A stretch of DNA of 64,000 bases from Mycobacterium sp. Z3061 (lineage in GTDB: Bacteria; Actinomycetota; Actinomycetes; Mycobacteriales; Mycobacteriaceae), in the NCBI RefSeq assembly GCF_031583025.1, contig NZ_CP134062.1:2914001-2978000 (forward strand). The letters are read 5' to 3'. The notes under the pieces are model-generated. The model saw only the letters and a list, made by a program, of their open reading frames with translations. It was not told the DNA's origin and searched no databases. Both the position numbers and the translations under genes were made by a program. Below, piece after piece: positions 42,901 through 53,656 of the stretch (positions are counted from its first letter, which is position 1; each line of letters opens with the position of its first letter).

Positions 42901-45900
42901 CGCTGGGGTGCGCGGCGACGGACTGGAAGCATGCGTCCAACAGGGCCGGGTGAATCCCGTAACCGCCCTGCTGTGACCGGATCGAGCCGGGCAACCCGAC
43001 CTCGGCCAGCACGGTCTCTTCGGTTTCGGCGGTGTAGGCCTCGGCCAGGCCACCGAAAGCCGGTCCGAACTGGATACCGCGCAGGTCGGCCTCGAGCCGG
43101 AGATCGTCACCCGCGATCGCGACCTGGTGGGCGGCCAGCAGGGCCTCGATGTCGCGCGGTGCCGGCTGGTCTGCGGCTTCTTCGTCGTTCAGGGCGTGCA
43201 GCACGGCCGACGCCCGGCGCGAGCGCTCCCCGCCCTGGGTGGTCTCCACCGTGAACGGGACCAACCCGGGCGCCTCGACCGTGGCGGTGGCGCCGACGTA
43301 GGTTTCCTCGTCCAGCAGCAGCATCTGCTCGAACTTCACGTCGCGGACCTCGGCCGCCTCACCCAGGACGGTGCGGGCCGCGGTCAGCGCCATCTCGCAG
43401 TACGCGGCGCCGGGCAGCGCGGCGGCACCGTGAATCTGGTGGTCGGCGAGCCAGGGGAGAGCTTCGGTGCCGATGTCGCTCTGCCAGACGTGGCGCTCCG
43501 GCTCTTCGGGCAGTCGCACGTGCGCGCCCAGCAGCGGATGCACGGCGAGGGCGTGGGTATGCGCGAGGCGGTCGGTGCTTTCCAGCAGCATCAAGCGGCG
43601 ATGGGTCCACGCCGGCAGCGTCGCGTCCAGCAGGCGCCCGCCCGGGTAGAGCACGGCGAAGTCCACCGCGGCGCCCGCGGCGTAGAGGTCGCCGATGAGG
43701 CCGCGCAGGCCGTGCGGCAGAGGCTGCTCGCGGCGCATGGCGGCCAGGGCGGCCGCGGTCATGTCCAGGCTGCGGGCGGTCTGGTCGACGGCGTGGGTGA
43801 GCAGCGGGTGCGGGGACAGCTCGGTGAAGACCCGGAAGCCGTCTTCGAGGGCGGCCTGGACGGCGGCGGCGAAGCGCACGGTGTGGCGCAGGTTGTCGGC
43901 CCAGTAATAGGCGTCGCAGTACGGCTCTTCGCGGGGGTCGAACGAGGTGGCGGAGTAGTAAGGAACCTGCGGTTCCAGGGCGGTGATGTCCTCCAGGGCC
44001 TCGGTCAGGTCGTCGAGGATCGGGTCGACCTGGGGGGAGTGGGAGGCCACGTCCACGGCCACCTCGCGGGCCATCACGTCGCGCTCCTCCCACGCCGCGA
44101 CCAGCTCGCGCACCGTTTCGGTGGCCCCGCCGATCACGGTGGACTGTGGTGAGGCGACCACGGCGACCACGGCGTCGTTCACGCCACGCGCCATGAGTTC
44201 CGAAAGAACCTGCTGGGCCGGAAGTTCGACTGATGCCATGGCGCCGGCGCCGGAGATGCGGGTCATCAGCTTGGAGCGCCGGCAGATCACCTTGACGCCG
44301 TCTTCCAGCGACAGGGCGCCGGCGACGACGGAGGCCGCGGACTCCCCGAGGGAGTGCCCGATCACCGCGCCGGGGGTGACGCCGTAGTGCTTCATGGTGG
44401 CGGCCAGGGCGACCTGCATGGCGAACAGGGTGGGCTGCACGCGGTCGATGCCGGTGACCTTCTCGGGGGCGGTCATCGCCTCGGTGACCGAGAAGCCGGA
44501 CTCTGCGGCGATCAGCGGCTCGATCTCGGCGATCGTGTCGGCGAACACCGGCTCGTTGGCCAGCAAATCCTTACCCATCTCGGCCCACTGCGAGCCCTGC
44601 CCGGAGAACACCCAGACGGGTCCCAGCTTGTCCTGGCCGGCTGCGGGCGGGTACGGCGTCTCACCGTCGGCCACCGCGCGCAATGCGTCGCCCAGCTCGG
44701 TGGTCGTCGCGGCCAGCACAGCGGTGCGCACCGGGCGGTGACTGCGACGGCGGGCAAGCGTGTAGGCCAGGTCGGACAGTTCCAGATCCGATTCCTGTGC
44801 TTGAACCCAGTCAGCGAGTCGGCCGGCGGTCGTGCGCAGCGCCTCCTCGGAGCTGGCCGAGACCGGGAAGATCAGGGTGCCCTCCAGGCCGGTGCTGCCG
44901 TCCGGCAGCACCGTTGTGGGCTGCTTCGAGGGCGCGGGAGCTTGTTCCAAGACGGCGTGCACATTGGTGCCGGACATGCCGTACGACGACACGGCCGCGC
45001 GACGCGGCTGGTTCTCGTCGCTGATCGGCCACGGCGTAACCTCTTGCGGCACAAAGAGATTGCTCTTGATCTGGGCGATCTTGTCGGGCATCTCGTTGAA
45101 GTGCAGGTTCTGCGGGACCACGCCGTGCTGCACGGCCAGCACCGCCTTCATGAGCCCCAGCGCTCCGGCGGTGGACTGGGTGTGGCCGAAGTTGGTCTTC
45201 ACCGACCCGAGTGCGCACGGGCCGTTGTTGCCGTAGACCGCGGCCAGGCTCTCGAATTCGACCGGGTCGCCGACCGGCGTGCCGGTGCCGTGGGCTTCGA
45301 CCATGCCGACGGTGTCGGGGTCGACGTCGGCGGCGTCCAGCGCGGTGCGGTACACGGCTTCCTGGGCGTCGACGGACGGGGTCACGATGTTGACGGTGTG
45401 ACCGTCCTGGTTGGCGGCGGTGCCGCGCATGACGGCCAGGATCCGGTCGCCGTCGCGCTGCGCGTGGTCCAGCCGCTTGAGCAGCAGCACCACGGCGCCC
45501 TCGCCGGAGACGAATCCGTCGGCCTCGACGTCGAAGGCGTGGCAGCGGCCGCTGCGCGAGAGCATGCCGTTGGCCGAACCCGAGGCGAAGCGGCGGGGTT
45601 CGAGCATCGCGTAGACGCCGCCGGCGAACGCCAGGTCGCTCTCGCCGTCGTTGATGCTGCGGAAAGCCAGGTGCGCCGCGAACAGGCCGGAGGAGCAGGC
45701 GGTGTCGACGGTGACCGAGGGTCCGCGCAGTCCCAGCGCGTAGGAGACCCGGCCCGACGCCATGCAGGAGTTGGTGCCGGTGTTGCCGTACGGACCTTCC
45801 AGGGTGCCGGTCTCGGCCTGCACGAACTGGTAGTCACCGTGGTTGAGGCCGATAAACACCCCGGTGGGCGTGTTGGCCAGCTGCGCAGGCGTCATGCCCG

Positions 45901-46225
45901 CGTGTTCCATGGCCTCCCAGGAGGTCTCCAGCAGCAGGCGATGCTGCGGGTCCATGGCGACCGCTTCTTTTTCCGCGATGCCGAAGAACTCGGGGTCGAA
46001 GTCGCCGATGTTCTCCACGAAGGCGCCCCACTTGCAGTGGGAGCGACCGGGCACGCCGGGTTCGGGGTCGTAGTACTCCTCGACATCCCAGCGGTCCAGC
46101 GGCACCTCGGTGACGAAGTCTTCGCCGCGCAGCAACGCCTGCCAGAGCTGTTCGGGTGAGTTGATGCCCCCCGGTAACCGGCACGCCAGACCAATGACCG
46201 CAACCGGTACGCGTGTCTTATCCAC
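39929..46225 (-). CDS. Mas/Pks5-type iterative type I polyketide synthase (pks-2)
   Basis: The 2,098-residue enzyme starts at GTG 46225 ([12 protein letters not shown]) with AAGGAG 13 bases upstream. Domain order is KS (Cys ~175, [17 protein letters not shown]), AT (GHSLGES ~625; VASH), DH ([16 protein letters not shown]), ER ([11 protein letters not shown]), KR ([20 protein letters not shown] then AYAAANSW) and ACP (EFGMDSLGN, Ser ~2049). All catalytic residues seen in pks-1 are kept. The AT-coding region (about 43780-44560) is nearly identical to that of pks-3, while flanking regions differ more, which points to gene conversion or a recent duplication. It is followed by papA. Confidence 0.95.
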   Translation of the reverse strand: MDKTRVPVAVIGLACRLPGGINSPEQLWQALLRGEDFVTEVPLDRWDVEEYYDPEPGVPGRSHCKWGAFVENIGDFDPEFFGIAEKEAVAMDPQHRLLLETSWEAMEHAGMTPAQLANTPTGVFIGLNHGDYQFVQAETGTLEGPYGNTGTNSCMASGRVSYALGLRGPSVTVDTACSSGLFAAHLAFRSINDGESDLAFAGGVYAMLEPRRFASGSANGMLSRSGRCHAFDVEADGFVSGEGAVVLLLKRLDHAQRDGDRILAVMRGTAANQDGHTVNIVTPSVDAQEAVYRTALDAADVDPDTVGMVEAHGTGTPVGDPVEFESLAAVYGNNGPCALGSVKTNFGHTQSTAGALGLMKAVLAVQHGVVPQNLHFNEMPDKIAQIKSNLFVPQEVTPWPISDENQPRRAAVSSYGMSGTNVHAVLEQAPAPSKQPTTVLPDGSTGLEGTLIFPVSASSEEALRTTAGRLADWVQAQESDLELSDLAYTLARRRSHRPVRTAVLAATTTELGDALRAVADGETPYPPAAGQDKLGPVWVFSGQGSQWAEMGKDLLANEPVFADTIAEIEPLIAAESGFSVTEAMTAPEKVTGIDRVQPTLFAMQVALAATMKHYGVTPGAVIGHSLGESAASVVAGALSLEDGVKVICRRSKLMTRISGAGAMASVELPAQQVLSELMARGVNDAVVAVVASPQSTVIGGATETVRELVAAWEERDVMAREVAVDVASHSPQVDPILDDLTEALEDITALEPQVPYYSATSFDPREEPYCDAYYWADNLRHTVRFAAAVQAALEDGFRVFTELSPHPLLTHAVDQTARSLDMTAAALAAMRREQPLPHGLRGLIGDLYAAGAAVDFAVLYPGGRLLDATLPAWTHRRLMLLESTDRLAHTHALAVHPLLGAHVRLPEEPERHVWQSDIGTEALPWLADHQIHGAAALPGAAYCEMALTAARTVLGEAAEVRDVKFEQMLLLDEETYVGATATVEAPGLVPFTVETTQGGERSRRASAVLHALNDEEAADQPAPRDIEALLAAHQVAIAGDDLRLEADLRGIQFGPAFGGLAEAYTAETEETVLAEVGLPGSIRSQQGGYGIHPALLDACFQSVAAHPSVRTVGNGGLLLPLGVSRIRSYGPARNAHYCLTTVTPDGTGVTADIDVLDEHGTVLLAVRGLQMGTGVSQNSERDRVLGERLLTIEWQQHELPEKTVTEPGNWLLISTAETTDMVATQLTDALKMHDAQSTTMSWPLHGDHDAAAARLRAQFESGGFSGLVVLTERQSGTDEDAIDRGQEYVKLAVRIARELPELVGQSPRLYVVTRNAQTVLADDSPNLEQGGLRGLLRVIGAEHPHLKVSYVDLPSELGDQSAENVARQLLLATDEDETAWRDDQWYTARLYPTPLRPEERRNTVIDHQEGGMRLQVRVPGDLQTMEFTAFDRVPPGPNEIEVAVSAASINFADVLAAYGRCPTFDGKQPPLGLDFAGVVTAVGSGVTDHKVGDHVGGLSPDGCWSTFVTCDAGLAATLPAGLTDAQAAAVTTASATAWYGLEELARIRSGDKVLIHSGTGGVGQAAIAIARAAGAEIFATAGSEQRRQILRDMGIEHVYDSRSTEFAEQIRRDTDGYGVDIVLNSVTGAAQLAGIRLLAMGGRFVEIGKLDIYQDTKVGLFPFRQNLAFFGVDLALMSRTHPAQVRGLLEKVYEKTASGVLPMPEATHYPLAEAATAVRIMGAAEHTGKLILDVPHAGRSSVVLPPEQAQVFRGDSSYIITGGLGGLGLFLAEKIAGAGAGRIVLSSRSQPSQKALETIAMIRSIGADVVVECGDIAEPGTAQRLVSAATATGLPLRGVLHGAAVVEDATLPNITEELIERDWAPKVRGAWHLHEATQGHELDWFCSFSSAAALAGSPGQGAYAAANSWLDAFTLWRRAQGLPATSIAWGAWAEIGRGTDFAETSGDAIEPEEGAYAFEALLRHNRPYTGYAPVIGSAWLTAFAQRTPFAEAFKSAGKGRSGGSKFLAELAELDREEWPARLRRMISEQVGLILRRSVDVDRPISEFGMDSLGNLELRTHIESEVKIRVTTTDITTVRGLADHLYEQLTSKGDAATPV

Positions 46226-46665
46226 GGTCGTACGTCATCTCCTTAGCCCGCGCTTCGAACCCTCTTCGGCAAGTTCTCGTCGAACTTCGGTCCGCGCTGC
46301 CCCAGCCCGCAGCGATGGACGCGTACACCGACCCCCAGATTTCGGCGCCAACTACATAGTTGGGCGCGCTCAGAAGCGTAACCAATTGATTCGTCGCATG
46401 TAGAAAAATCGTGCGAACGTACAAAAATAATCAGCCGAGGTGACATCAATCACATCAGCTCGCCGCACCGCATTGTGGCGTGGTGCAACGGTAAAACAGC
46501 AGTTCATAGCCCTGCAATGGCCGCACGGCGGCTAGTTGGGCGGTGATCGGCCGCCGCGCGGTCTGCTGCGCCTTTCCCTGCCCCGTGATGGTGAAGGACC
46601 TTCGACGGGTGCGCCGATTTAGGTAGCTGGGTGGTTTCCTGGATCGGTCATTTTTCCGTCGGCCG
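46226..46665. repeat. pks-2 upstream region, duplicated upstream of pks-3
   Basis: The first ~230 bases align closely with those upstream of pks-3 (ribosome site, a CCCGCGCTTC block, the 31-bp box and the CRP-like site all at matching distances). Weaker similarity continues to about 46600, for example at CTTTCCCTGCC and GATGGTGAA. This shows that the duplication unit contained pks plus its control region. No gene is supported here. A GCGGC/GCCGC stem near 46530-46555 is the only other structure. Confidence 0.6.
46398..46454 (-). promoter_or_regulatory. Conserved pks upstream box plus CRP-like site, pks-2 copy
   Basis: The 31-bp box (46398-46428) lies 173 bases from the GTG start. Upstream of it in the transcription direction is TGTGA-N6-TCACC (46439-46454), one base from the mycobacterial CRP consensus TGTGA-N6-TCACA. 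If TTGTAC is the -35 element, the CRP-like site would be centred roughly 58-62 bases before the start of transcription, a class I activator position. The assignment is inferred from sequence and its repetition at pks-3. Confidence 0.55.
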
Positions 46666-49600
46666 TCAGGCGGACGCCGGAACATCCTGAGCGGCAGCGA
46701 GCCTTTCGGAAATCCGGTCAGCCAGGTCGCGAACCGTGGTGATCTCGTTGGACGTCAGCCGCACTCCGGTCTCCGTCTGGATGTGGGTGCGCAACTCGAG
46801 GTTGCCCAGCGAATCGAGTCCGTATTCCGACAGCGCCCAGTCCGGGTCGACGGCACGCCGCAGGATCAGGCTGACACCCTCGGATATCACGCGCCGCAGC
46901 TGGCCGGGCCACTCCTCGACGGGAAGCTCCATGAGCTTTGCGACGAGCTTGTTGGTACCCGAGCGACCTTTAGAGGATTTGAACAACTCGGCGAACGGGC
47001 TGCGCTGAGCGAAGGCGCTGAGCCAGGGCGAGCCGATCACCGGGGCATAACCGGTGTACGCGCGGTTGTGACGCAGCAGCGCCTCGAACGCGTACGCGCC
47101 TTCGTCGGCACCGATGGCCTCGCCTTCACCGGACTGCTCGGCGAACGTGGTGGCGCGACCGACCTCTTCCCATGCGCCCCAAGCGATCGACGTCGCGGGC
47201 AGCCCCTGCGCCCGCCGCCAGTGGGTGAAGGCGTCCAGCCAGCTGTTGGCGGCCGCGTATGCGCCCTGACCGGGCGAGCCCACCAGCGCCGCCGCTGAGG
47301 AGAAGGAGCAGAACCAGTCGAGTTCGTGTCCCTGGGTCGCTTCGTGCAGGTGCCAGGCGCCGTCCACCTTCGGCGCCCAGTCGCGCTGGATGAGCTCGTC
47401 GGTGATGTTCGGCAGGGTGGCGTCCTCGACGACCGCGGCCCCGTGCAGGATCCCGCGTAACGGCAGACCGGTGGCGGTAGCAGCCGAAACCAGTCGCGGT
47501 GCGGTGCCCGCCTCGGCGATGTCGCCACATTCAACGACCACGTCGGACCCGATCGAACGGATCAATTCGATTGTCTCCGAAGCCTTTTCGCTGGGGGCCG
47601 AGCGTGAGCTGAGCACGATGCGACCGGCGCCGGCCGCAGCCATCTTCTCGGCGAGGAACAGGCCGAGACCACCCAAACCGCCGGTGATGATGTAGGCGCC
47701 GTCGCTACGGAACGCCCGTGATTGCTCAGGTGGCAGCACCACGCTGCTGCGACCGGCGTGCGGCACCTCGAGGATCAGCTTGCCGGTGTGCTCGGCCGCG
47801 CCCATCACCCGGATCGCGGTGGCCGCATCGGCCAGCGGGTAACTGGTGCTCTCGGGTATCGGCAGCACGCCCTCGGCGCTCGCGTTGTACACCGTGGTCA
47901 ACAGCTCGCGAACCGCTCCCGGATCGGTGGCCGACAGCAATCCCAGGTCAAGACCGTGGAACGACAGGTTCTGCCGGAACGGGTAGAGGCCGAGCTTGGT
48001 GTCACCGTAGATGTCGCGCTTGCCGATCTCGACGAACTGCCCGCCGCGCGCCAAGAGCTTGATCCCAGCCAACTGGGCGGCGCCGAACACCGAGTTGAGG
48101 ACGATGTCCACCCCGTAGCCGTCGGTGTCGTTGCGGATCTGCTCGGCGAACTCGACGCTGCGGGAGTCGTAAACGTGCTTGATTCCCATGCCGCGCAGCA
48201 GTTCTCGACGCGACTCGCTGCCCGCGGTGGCGTAGATCTGGGCGCCGGCGGCACGCGCGATCGCGATCGCGGCCTGGCCCACTCCACCGGTCGCGGAATG
48301 GATCAGCACCTTATCGCCGGCCCTGATGCGGGCCAGATCCTGCAGGCCGTACCAGGCAGTGGCCGACGCGGTGGTGATCGCGGCGGCCTGGGCGTCGGTC
48401 AGCGCGTCGGGGATCGGCGTGGCCAGGCGTGCGTCGCAGGTGACGAAGGTTGCCCAGCAGCCGCTGGCCGACAGGCCGCCGACGCGGTCGCCGACTTTGA
48501 GGTCGGTGACGTCGGGTCCCACCGCCGTCACCACACCGGCGAAGTCGGTGCCCAGCTGAGGCTGCTGTCCGTCGGCGGTCTGGTAACGGCCGAATGTGAC
48601 GAGGACATCGGCGAAGTTGATGCTGGACGCACCCACGGCGACCTCGACCTCGCCGGGACCGGGTGCGACGCGTTGGAAGGCGGCAAACTCCAGCGTCTGC
48701 AGATCGCCCGGGTTGCGGATCTGCAGGCGCATGCCCTGGTGTTCGTGTTCCACCACGGTGGTCTGACGCTCGTCGGGCCCGAGTGGGGTGGGGCTCAGGC
48801 GCGCGGTGTACCACTCGTCGTTGCGCCAGGCGGTCTCGTCCTCTTCGGATTCGGTGAGGAGCAGTTGACGGGTTACCTGCTCGGCGCCGGTGTGTTCGTC
48901 GACGTCGATGTAGGTGACCTTGAGGTGGGGGTGTTCGGCGCTGATCACCCTCAGCAGGCCGCGCAGACCACCCTGTTCGAGGTTGGGGCAGTCGTCGGCC
49001 AGCACCGTCTGGGCGTTGCGGGTCACGACGTACAGGCGGGCGGTCTGGCCCTCGATGTCGGGCAGTTCGCGCGCGATGCGCACGACGTGCTCGACGTACT
49101 CTCTGCCCCGATCGACCGGGTTCCCGCCCTCCGCGTCTGCGCTCTTCGGTGCGGTGAGGACCACGACGCCGCTGAAGGCGTTGGCACTGAGCTGTTCGCG
49201 CAGCACCGCGGCCTGGGCCTGGTGATCGTCATGCAGCAGCCAGGAGATCGTCGTGCTGTCCGAATCGTGCATCTTCAGCGTGTCGGTCAGCTGAGTCGCC
49301 ATCATGTCGGCGGCGTCGGACGTGCTGACGAGCAACCAGTTGCCGGGCTCGGTCACGGCCTTGTCGGACAAGTCGCGCTGTTGCCATTCGATGGTCAGCA
49401 GTCGCTCGGCCAGTACGCGGTCGCGTTCGCTGCCCGGCGACGCACCGGTGCCCATCTGCAGGCCGCGGACCGCCACCAGCACGGTGCCGTGCTCGTCGAG
49501 GATGTCGATGTCGGCGGTCACTCCGGTCGCGTCCGGGGTCACCGTCGTCAGGCAGTACCGGGCATGCCGGGCCGAAGCGTAGGCGCGCAGTCGGCTGACC

Positions 49601-52600
49601 CCCAGCGGCAGCAGCAGACCACCACCTCCGGCATTGCCGACGCCGGGGTGCGCGGCCACCGATTGGAAGCAGGCGTCCAGCAGCGCGGGATGCACCCCAT
49701 AGGCGCCCTGCTGCGCGCGGATCGAACTGGGCACGGCGACCTCGGCCAGCACGGTGTCACCGGTTTCCTCGGTGACGTGCGCCGCGGTCAGGCCGCTGAA
49801 TGCCGGACCGTACTGGATTCCCCGACTGTCGAACTCGTGGCGAAGGTCGTCGCCGTCGGCCGGGTTGGTGTGCGATGCCAGCAGAGCCTCGATGTCGTGC
49901 GCGGCCGGCGGTGCCGCGTCGGTGTCTGCGGCATGCAGCATCGCCGAGGCGCGCCGGGAGCGTTCGCCGTTCGCTCCGTTCTCCATGGTCTCCACCAGGA
50001 ACGGGACGACACCGGGCGCCTCGACCGTCGCGGTGGCACCGACGGGACTCACCTCGTCGAGAAGCAGCAGCTTCTCGAACCGGATGTCGCGGACTTCGGC
50101 GTCGTCACCGAAGACGGTGCGGGCGGCGGCCAGCGCCATCTCGCAGTACGCGGCGCCGGGAAGTGCTGCGGCACGGTGGATTTGGTGGTCGCCCAGCCAC
50201 GGCTGCGCTTCGGTGCCGACATCCCCCTGCCAGACGTGGCGCTCCGGCTCCTCGGGCAGTCGCACATGCGCGCCCAGCAGCGGATGCACGGCCACGGTGT
50301 TGGCGTGCGCGAGCCGGTCGGTGCTCTCCTCGAGCAACAGCCGGCGATGGGTCCACGCCGGCAGCGGCGTCTCCACCAGGTTGCCGCCCGGGTAGAGCAC
50401 GGCGAAGTCCACCGCGGCGCCCGCGGTGTACAGGTCGCCGATCAGGCCGCGCAGGCCGTGTGGCAGGGGCTGCTCGCGGCGCACGGCGGCCAGGGCGGCG
50501 GCGGTCATGTCGATACCGCGGGCGGTCTGGTCGACGGCGTGGGTGAGCAGCGGGTGCGGGGACAGCTCGGTGAAGACCCGGAAGCCGTCTTCGAGGGCGG
50601 CCTGGACGGCGGCGGCGAAGCGCACGGTGTGGCGCAGGTTGTCGGCCCAGTAGTAAGCGTCGAAATAGGGCTCTTCGCGGGGGTCGAAGGAGGTCGACGA
50701 GTAGTAGGGGACCTCGAATTCCTGGGCGCTGATCTCTTCCAGGGCCTCGGTCAGGTCGTCGAGGATCGGGTCGACCTGGGGGGAGTGGGAGGCCACGTCG
50801 ACGGCCACCTCGCGGGCCACCACGTCGCGCTCCTCCCACGCCGCGATCAGCTCGCGTACTGCGTCGGTGGCTCCACCGATCACGGTGGACTGTGGCGAGG
50901 CGACGACGGCGACGGTCACATCCGTGATGCCGCTGCCCAGCAACTCCGAAAATACCTGCTGGGCGGGAAGTTCGACTGATGCCATGGCGCCGGCGCCGGA
51001 GATGCGGGTCATCAGCTTGGAGCGCCGGCAGATCACCTTGACGCCGTCTTCCAGCGACAGGGCGCCGGCGACGACGGAGGCCGCGGACTCGCCGAGGGAG
51101 TGCCCGATCACCGCGCCGGGGGTGACGCCGTAGTGCTTCATGGTGGCGGCCAGGGCGACCTGCATGGCGAACAGGGTGGGCTGCACGCGGTCGATGCCGG
51201 TGACCTTCTCGGGGGCGGTCATCGCCTCGGTGACCGAGAAGCCGGATTCGGCGGCGATCAGCGGCTCGATCTCGGCGATCGTGTCGGCGAACACCGGCTC
51301 GGTGGCCAACAGGTCCTTGCCCATCTCGGCCCACTGCGAGCCCTGCCCGGAAAACACCCACACCGGCCCGCGGTCGTCCTGACTCACGGCCGCCGGGTGG
51401 GGCAGTTCGCCGCCGGCGATGTCGCGCAACGCGTTTGACAGCTCGGTGGCGGTGTCGGCCAGCACTGCCGTCCGCACGGTGCGGTGACCGCGTCGGCGCG
51501 CCAGGGTGTAGGCGAGGTCTTCCAGCGCGACATCCGGCTGCGAGTCGATCCAGTCGGCAAGCCGCCCCGCGGTTTCGCGCAGCGCCTCCTCCGAGCTCGC
51601 CGACACCGGGAAGACGAGCGTGCCTTCAAGTCCCGTGCTGCCGTCCGGTGACACGGTCTGGGCAACAGGGGCCTGCGCCGGCGCCTGTTCCACGATGGCG
51701 TGCACGTTGGTGCCCGACATGCCGTACGAGGACACCGCGGCCCGCCGGGGCTGGCCGGTGTCACTGATCGGCCACGGCGTGACTTCTTGCGGGATAAAGA
51801 GATTGGTGTCAATCTCGGCCATCTGGTCGGGCATGGTCTGGAAGTGCAGGTTCTGCGGCACCACGCCGTGCTGCACGGCCAGAATGGCTTTCAGCAGCCC
51901 CAGTGCTCCGGCGGTCGACTGGGTGTGGCCGAAGTTGGTCTTCACCGACCCGACCGCGCAGGGCCCGTCGATGCCGTAGACCGCCGCCAGGCTGGCGTAT
52001 TCGAGCGGATCGCCCACCGGGGTGCCGGGGCCGTGGGCTTCGACCATGCCGACGGTGGCGGGGTCTACGCCGCCCGCCGCCAGCGCCGCCCGGTACACAG
52101 CCTCCTGGGCGTCGGCCGAGGGGGTCACGATGTTGACGGTGTGACCGTCCTGGTTGGCTGCCGTTCCGCGAATGACGGCCAGGATCCGGTCGCCGTCGCG
52201 CTGCGCGTCCGGCAGTCTCTTGAGCAGCAGTACGACGGCGCCCTCGCCGGAGACGAACCCGTCGGCGTCGACGTCGAAGGCGTGGCAGCGACCGCTGCGC
52301 GAGAGCATGCCGTTGGCCGAACCCGAGGCGAAGCGGCGGGGTTCGAGCATCGCGTACACGCCCCCGGCGAAGGCCAGGTCACTCTCACCCTCGCTCAGGC
52401 TGCGGGCGGCCAGATGCGCGGCGAACAATCCCGACGAGCAGGCGGTGTCGACGGTGACCGCGGGACCGCGCAGTCCCAGCGCGTAGGAGACCCGGCCCGA
52501 CGCCATGCAGGAGTTGGTGCCGGTGTTGCCGTACGGACCTTCCAGGGCGCCGGTCTCGGCCTGCACGAACTGGTAGTCGGCGTGGGTGAAACCGATGAAG

Positions 52601-52971
52601 ACACCGGTCAGCGAGTCGGCCATCTGGGTGGGGGTCAGGCCGGCGTGTTCCATGGCCTCCCAGGAGGTCTCCAGCAGCAGTCGGTGCTGGGGGTCCATGG
52701 CGATGGCTTCCCGTTCCGAGATGCCGAAGAATTCGGGGTCGAAGTCGCCGAGGTTGTCCATGAACGCGCCCCACTTGCAGTGGGAGCGACCAGGTACGCC
52801 GGGTTCAGGGTCGTAGTACTCGTCGATGTCCCAGCGGTCCAGCGGTACCTCGGTGACGAAGTCCTCGCCGCGCAGCAACGCCTGCCAGAGCTGTTCAGGT
52901 GAATTGATGCCACCCGGCAGGCGGCACGCCAGACCAATGACCGCAACCGGCGTAACGCGTGCTTTTTCCAC
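46666..52971 (-). CDS. Mas/Pks5-type iterative type I polyketide synthase (pks-3)
   Basis: The 2,101-residue enzyme starts at GTG 52971 ([13 protein letters not shown]). It has the same KS-AT-DH-ER-KR-ACP order as its neighbours: DTACSSG (~177), GHSLGES (~625), [60 protein letters not shown] and EYGLDSLGN (Ser ~2050). The KS histidine motif reads [10 protein letters not shown], with Pro where the other two copies have Thr; the catalytic His is kept. It is the first pks after the divergent fadD24 and the most upstream of the three co-oriented copies. Confidence 0.95.
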   Translation of the reverse strand: MEKARVTPVAVIGLACRLPGGINSPEQLWQALLRGEDFVTEVPLDRWDIDEYYDPEPGVPGRSHCKWGAFMDNLGDFDPEFFGISEREAIAMDPQHRLLLETSWEAMEHAGLTPTQMADSLTGVFIGFTHADYQFVQAETGALEGPYGNTGTNSCMASGRVSYALGLRGPAVTVDTACSSGLFAAHLAARSLSEGESDLAFAGGVYAMLEPRRFASGSANGMLSRSGRCHAFDVDADGFVSGEGAVVLLLKRLPDAQRDGDRILAVIRGTAANQDGHTVNIVTPSADAQEAVYRAALAAGGVDPATVGMVEAHGPGTPVGDPLEYASLAAVYGIDGPCAVGSVKTNFGHTQSTAGALGLLKAILAVQHGVVPQNLHFQTMPDQMAEIDTNLFIPQEVTPWPISDTGQPRRAAVSSYGMSGTNVHAIVEQAPAQAPVAQTVSPDGSTGLEGTLVFPVSASSEEALRETAGRLADWIDSQPDVALEDLAYTLARRRGHRTVRTAVLADTATELSNALRDIAGGELPHPAAVSQDDRGPVWVFSGQGSQWAEMGKDLLATEPVFADTIAEIEPLIAAESGFSVTEAMTAPEKVTGIDRVQPTLFAMQVALAATMKHYGVTPGAVIGHSLGESAASVVAGALSLEDGVKVICRRSKLMTRISGAGAMASVELPAQQVFSELLGSGITDVTVAVVASPQSTVIGGATDAVRELIAAWEERDVVAREVAVDVASHSPQVDPILDDLTEALEEISAQEFEVPYYSSTSFDPREEPYFDAYYWADNLRHTVRFAAAVQAALEDGFRVFTELSPHPLLTHAVDQTARGIDMTAAALAAVRREQPLPHGLRGLIGDLYTAGAAVDFAVLYPGGNLVETPLPAWTHRRLLLEESTDRLAHANTVAVHPLLGAHVRLPEEPERHVWQGDVGTEAQPWLGDHQIHRAAALPGAAYCEMALAAARTVFGDDAEVRDIRFEKLLLLDEVSPVGATATVEAPGVVPFLVETMENGANGERSRRASAMLHAADTDAAPPAAHDIEALLASHTNPADGDDLRHEFDSRGIQYGPAFSGLTAAHVTEETGDTVLAEVAVPSSIRAQQGAYGVHPALLDACFQSVAAHPGVGNAGGGGLLLPLGVSRLRAYASARHARYCLTTVTPDATGVTADIDILDEHGTVLVAVRGLQMGTGASPGSERDRVLAERLLTIEWQQRDLSDKAVTEPGNWLLVSTSDAADMMATQLTDTLKMHDSDSTTISWLLHDDHQAQAAVLREQLSANAFSGVVVLTAPKSADAEGGNPVDRGREYVEHVVRIARELPDIEGQTARLYVVTRNAQTVLADDCPNLEQGGLRGLLRVISAEHPHLKVTYIDVDEHTGAEQVTRQLLLTESEEDETAWRNDEWYTARLSPTPLGPDERQTTVVEHEHQGMRLQIRNPGDLQTLEFAAFQRVAPGPGEVEVAVGASSINFADVLVTFGRYQTADGQQPQLGTDFAGVVTAVGPDVTDLKVGDRVGGLSASGCWATFVTCDARLATPIPDALTDAQAAAITTASATAWYGLQDLARIRAGDKVLIHSATGGVGQAAIAIARAAGAQIYATAGSESRRELLRGMGIKHVYDSRSVEFAEQIRNDTDGYGVDIVLNSVFGAAQLAGIKLLARGGQFVEIGKRDIYGDTKLGLYPFRQNLSFHGLDLGLLSATDPGAVRELLTTVYNASAEGVLPIPESTSYPLADAATAIRVMGAAEHTGKLILEVPHAGRSSVVLPPEQSRAFRSDGAYIITGGLGGLGLFLAEKMAAAGAGRIVLSSRSAPSEKASETIELIRSIGSDVVVECGDIAEAGTAPRLVSAATATGLPLRGILHGAAVVEDATLPNITDELIQRDWAPKVDGAWHLHEATQGHELDWFCSFSSAAALVGSPGQGAYAAANSWLDAFTHWRRAQGLPATSIAWGAWEEVGRATTFAEQSGEGEAIGADEGAYAFEALLRHNRAYTGYAPVIGSPWLSAFAQRSPFAELFKSSKGRSGTNKLVAKLMELPVEEWPGQLRRVISEGVSLILRRAVDPDWALSEYGLDSLGNLELRTHIQTETGVRLTSNEITTVRDLADRISERLAAAQDVPASA

Positions 52972-53656
52972 GGTGGTACGTCATCTCCTTAGCCCGCGCT
53001 TCAAGCCATCTTCGGCAAGTTCGTGTCGAACTCCGCTCCGTGCCGCCCCAACCCGCAGCAGCGGACGCACTCGCCGACCCCCACACTCCGGCGCCTACGT
53101 CGTAGTCAGGCGCGATCAGAAGCGTATCGGGTCGCTCCGCCGCATGTAGAAAAATCGTGCGAACGTACAAAAATTTTCGATCAAGGTGACGTCAATCACA
53201 CCGCGTCGTGGCTGTCGGACGGGCGTGGCAAACGGCGGCAAAAGGCCAGCTTATGGCGCTTGAACCGGAGAATGGGACGCTCGCGCAACCGGAGCCGGGC
53301 TCGACGGCGTTCGGTGTGGCCTTCCCTGCCTGGAGATGGTGAACAGCCATCGTTGTGCCGACGGCTGCGGCACCCGGCCGGGCGGCCTGCGGCTGCGGTT
53401 GCAGGAGGCGCCGCGAACCGTGTGACCGGCGACAGACCCGCAGACGATCAGGTCGCCCGGGAATGAGCCGGGCGCCGTCGTTTCCTCGTGGAACGTGTTG
53501 ACCCACACGCAGACCCGCGCCCGGTTCGATACGGCCGAGATGACCGGCGAAAGCCGAGGTACGAGCTCATTCAGCAACGGGACCGGCCGGAGGGGTGATT
53601 CGACTTCAGCGATACGGACCACGTGGGGCCTGTTCCGGCGGGTAGTGTGCGATCCC
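52972..53656. repeat. pks-3/fadD24 divergent intergenic region, duplicate of the pks-2 upstream region
   Basis: The pks-3-proximal ~230 bases are the second copy of the duplicated pks control region, and weaker similarity extends to about 53345 (CTTCCCTGCC, GATGGTGAA). Between 53350 and 53656 I see no gene other than an unsupported in-frame extension of fadD24, and no clear terminator. Confidence 0.55.
53144..53200 (-). promoter_or_regulatory. Conserved pks upstream box plus CRP-like site, pks-3 copy
   Basis: The box at 53144-53174 is identical to the pks-2 copy over its 31 bases and lies at the same distance (173 bases) from the start codon. TGTGA-N6-TCACC follows at 53185-53200 with the same spacing as at pks-2, although the bases between the two elements differ. 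Retention of both elements while neighbouring sequence drifts suggests function. Confidence 0.55.

Noticed and set aside
46218..46238. A six-codon ORF beginning ATG at 46238 and overlapping the pks-2 GTG start, with a similar ATG before pks-3 and a MER-stop before pks-1.
   Set aside because: The ATG directly abuts the AAGGAG ribosome site, leaving no room for initiation; the GTG starts align across all three enzymes. It looks like chance overlap.
53495..53656. A 54-residue N-terminal extension of FadD24.
   Set aside because: It lacks similarity to the family and has a random composition; the GTG at 53657 gives the usual ~584-residue length.
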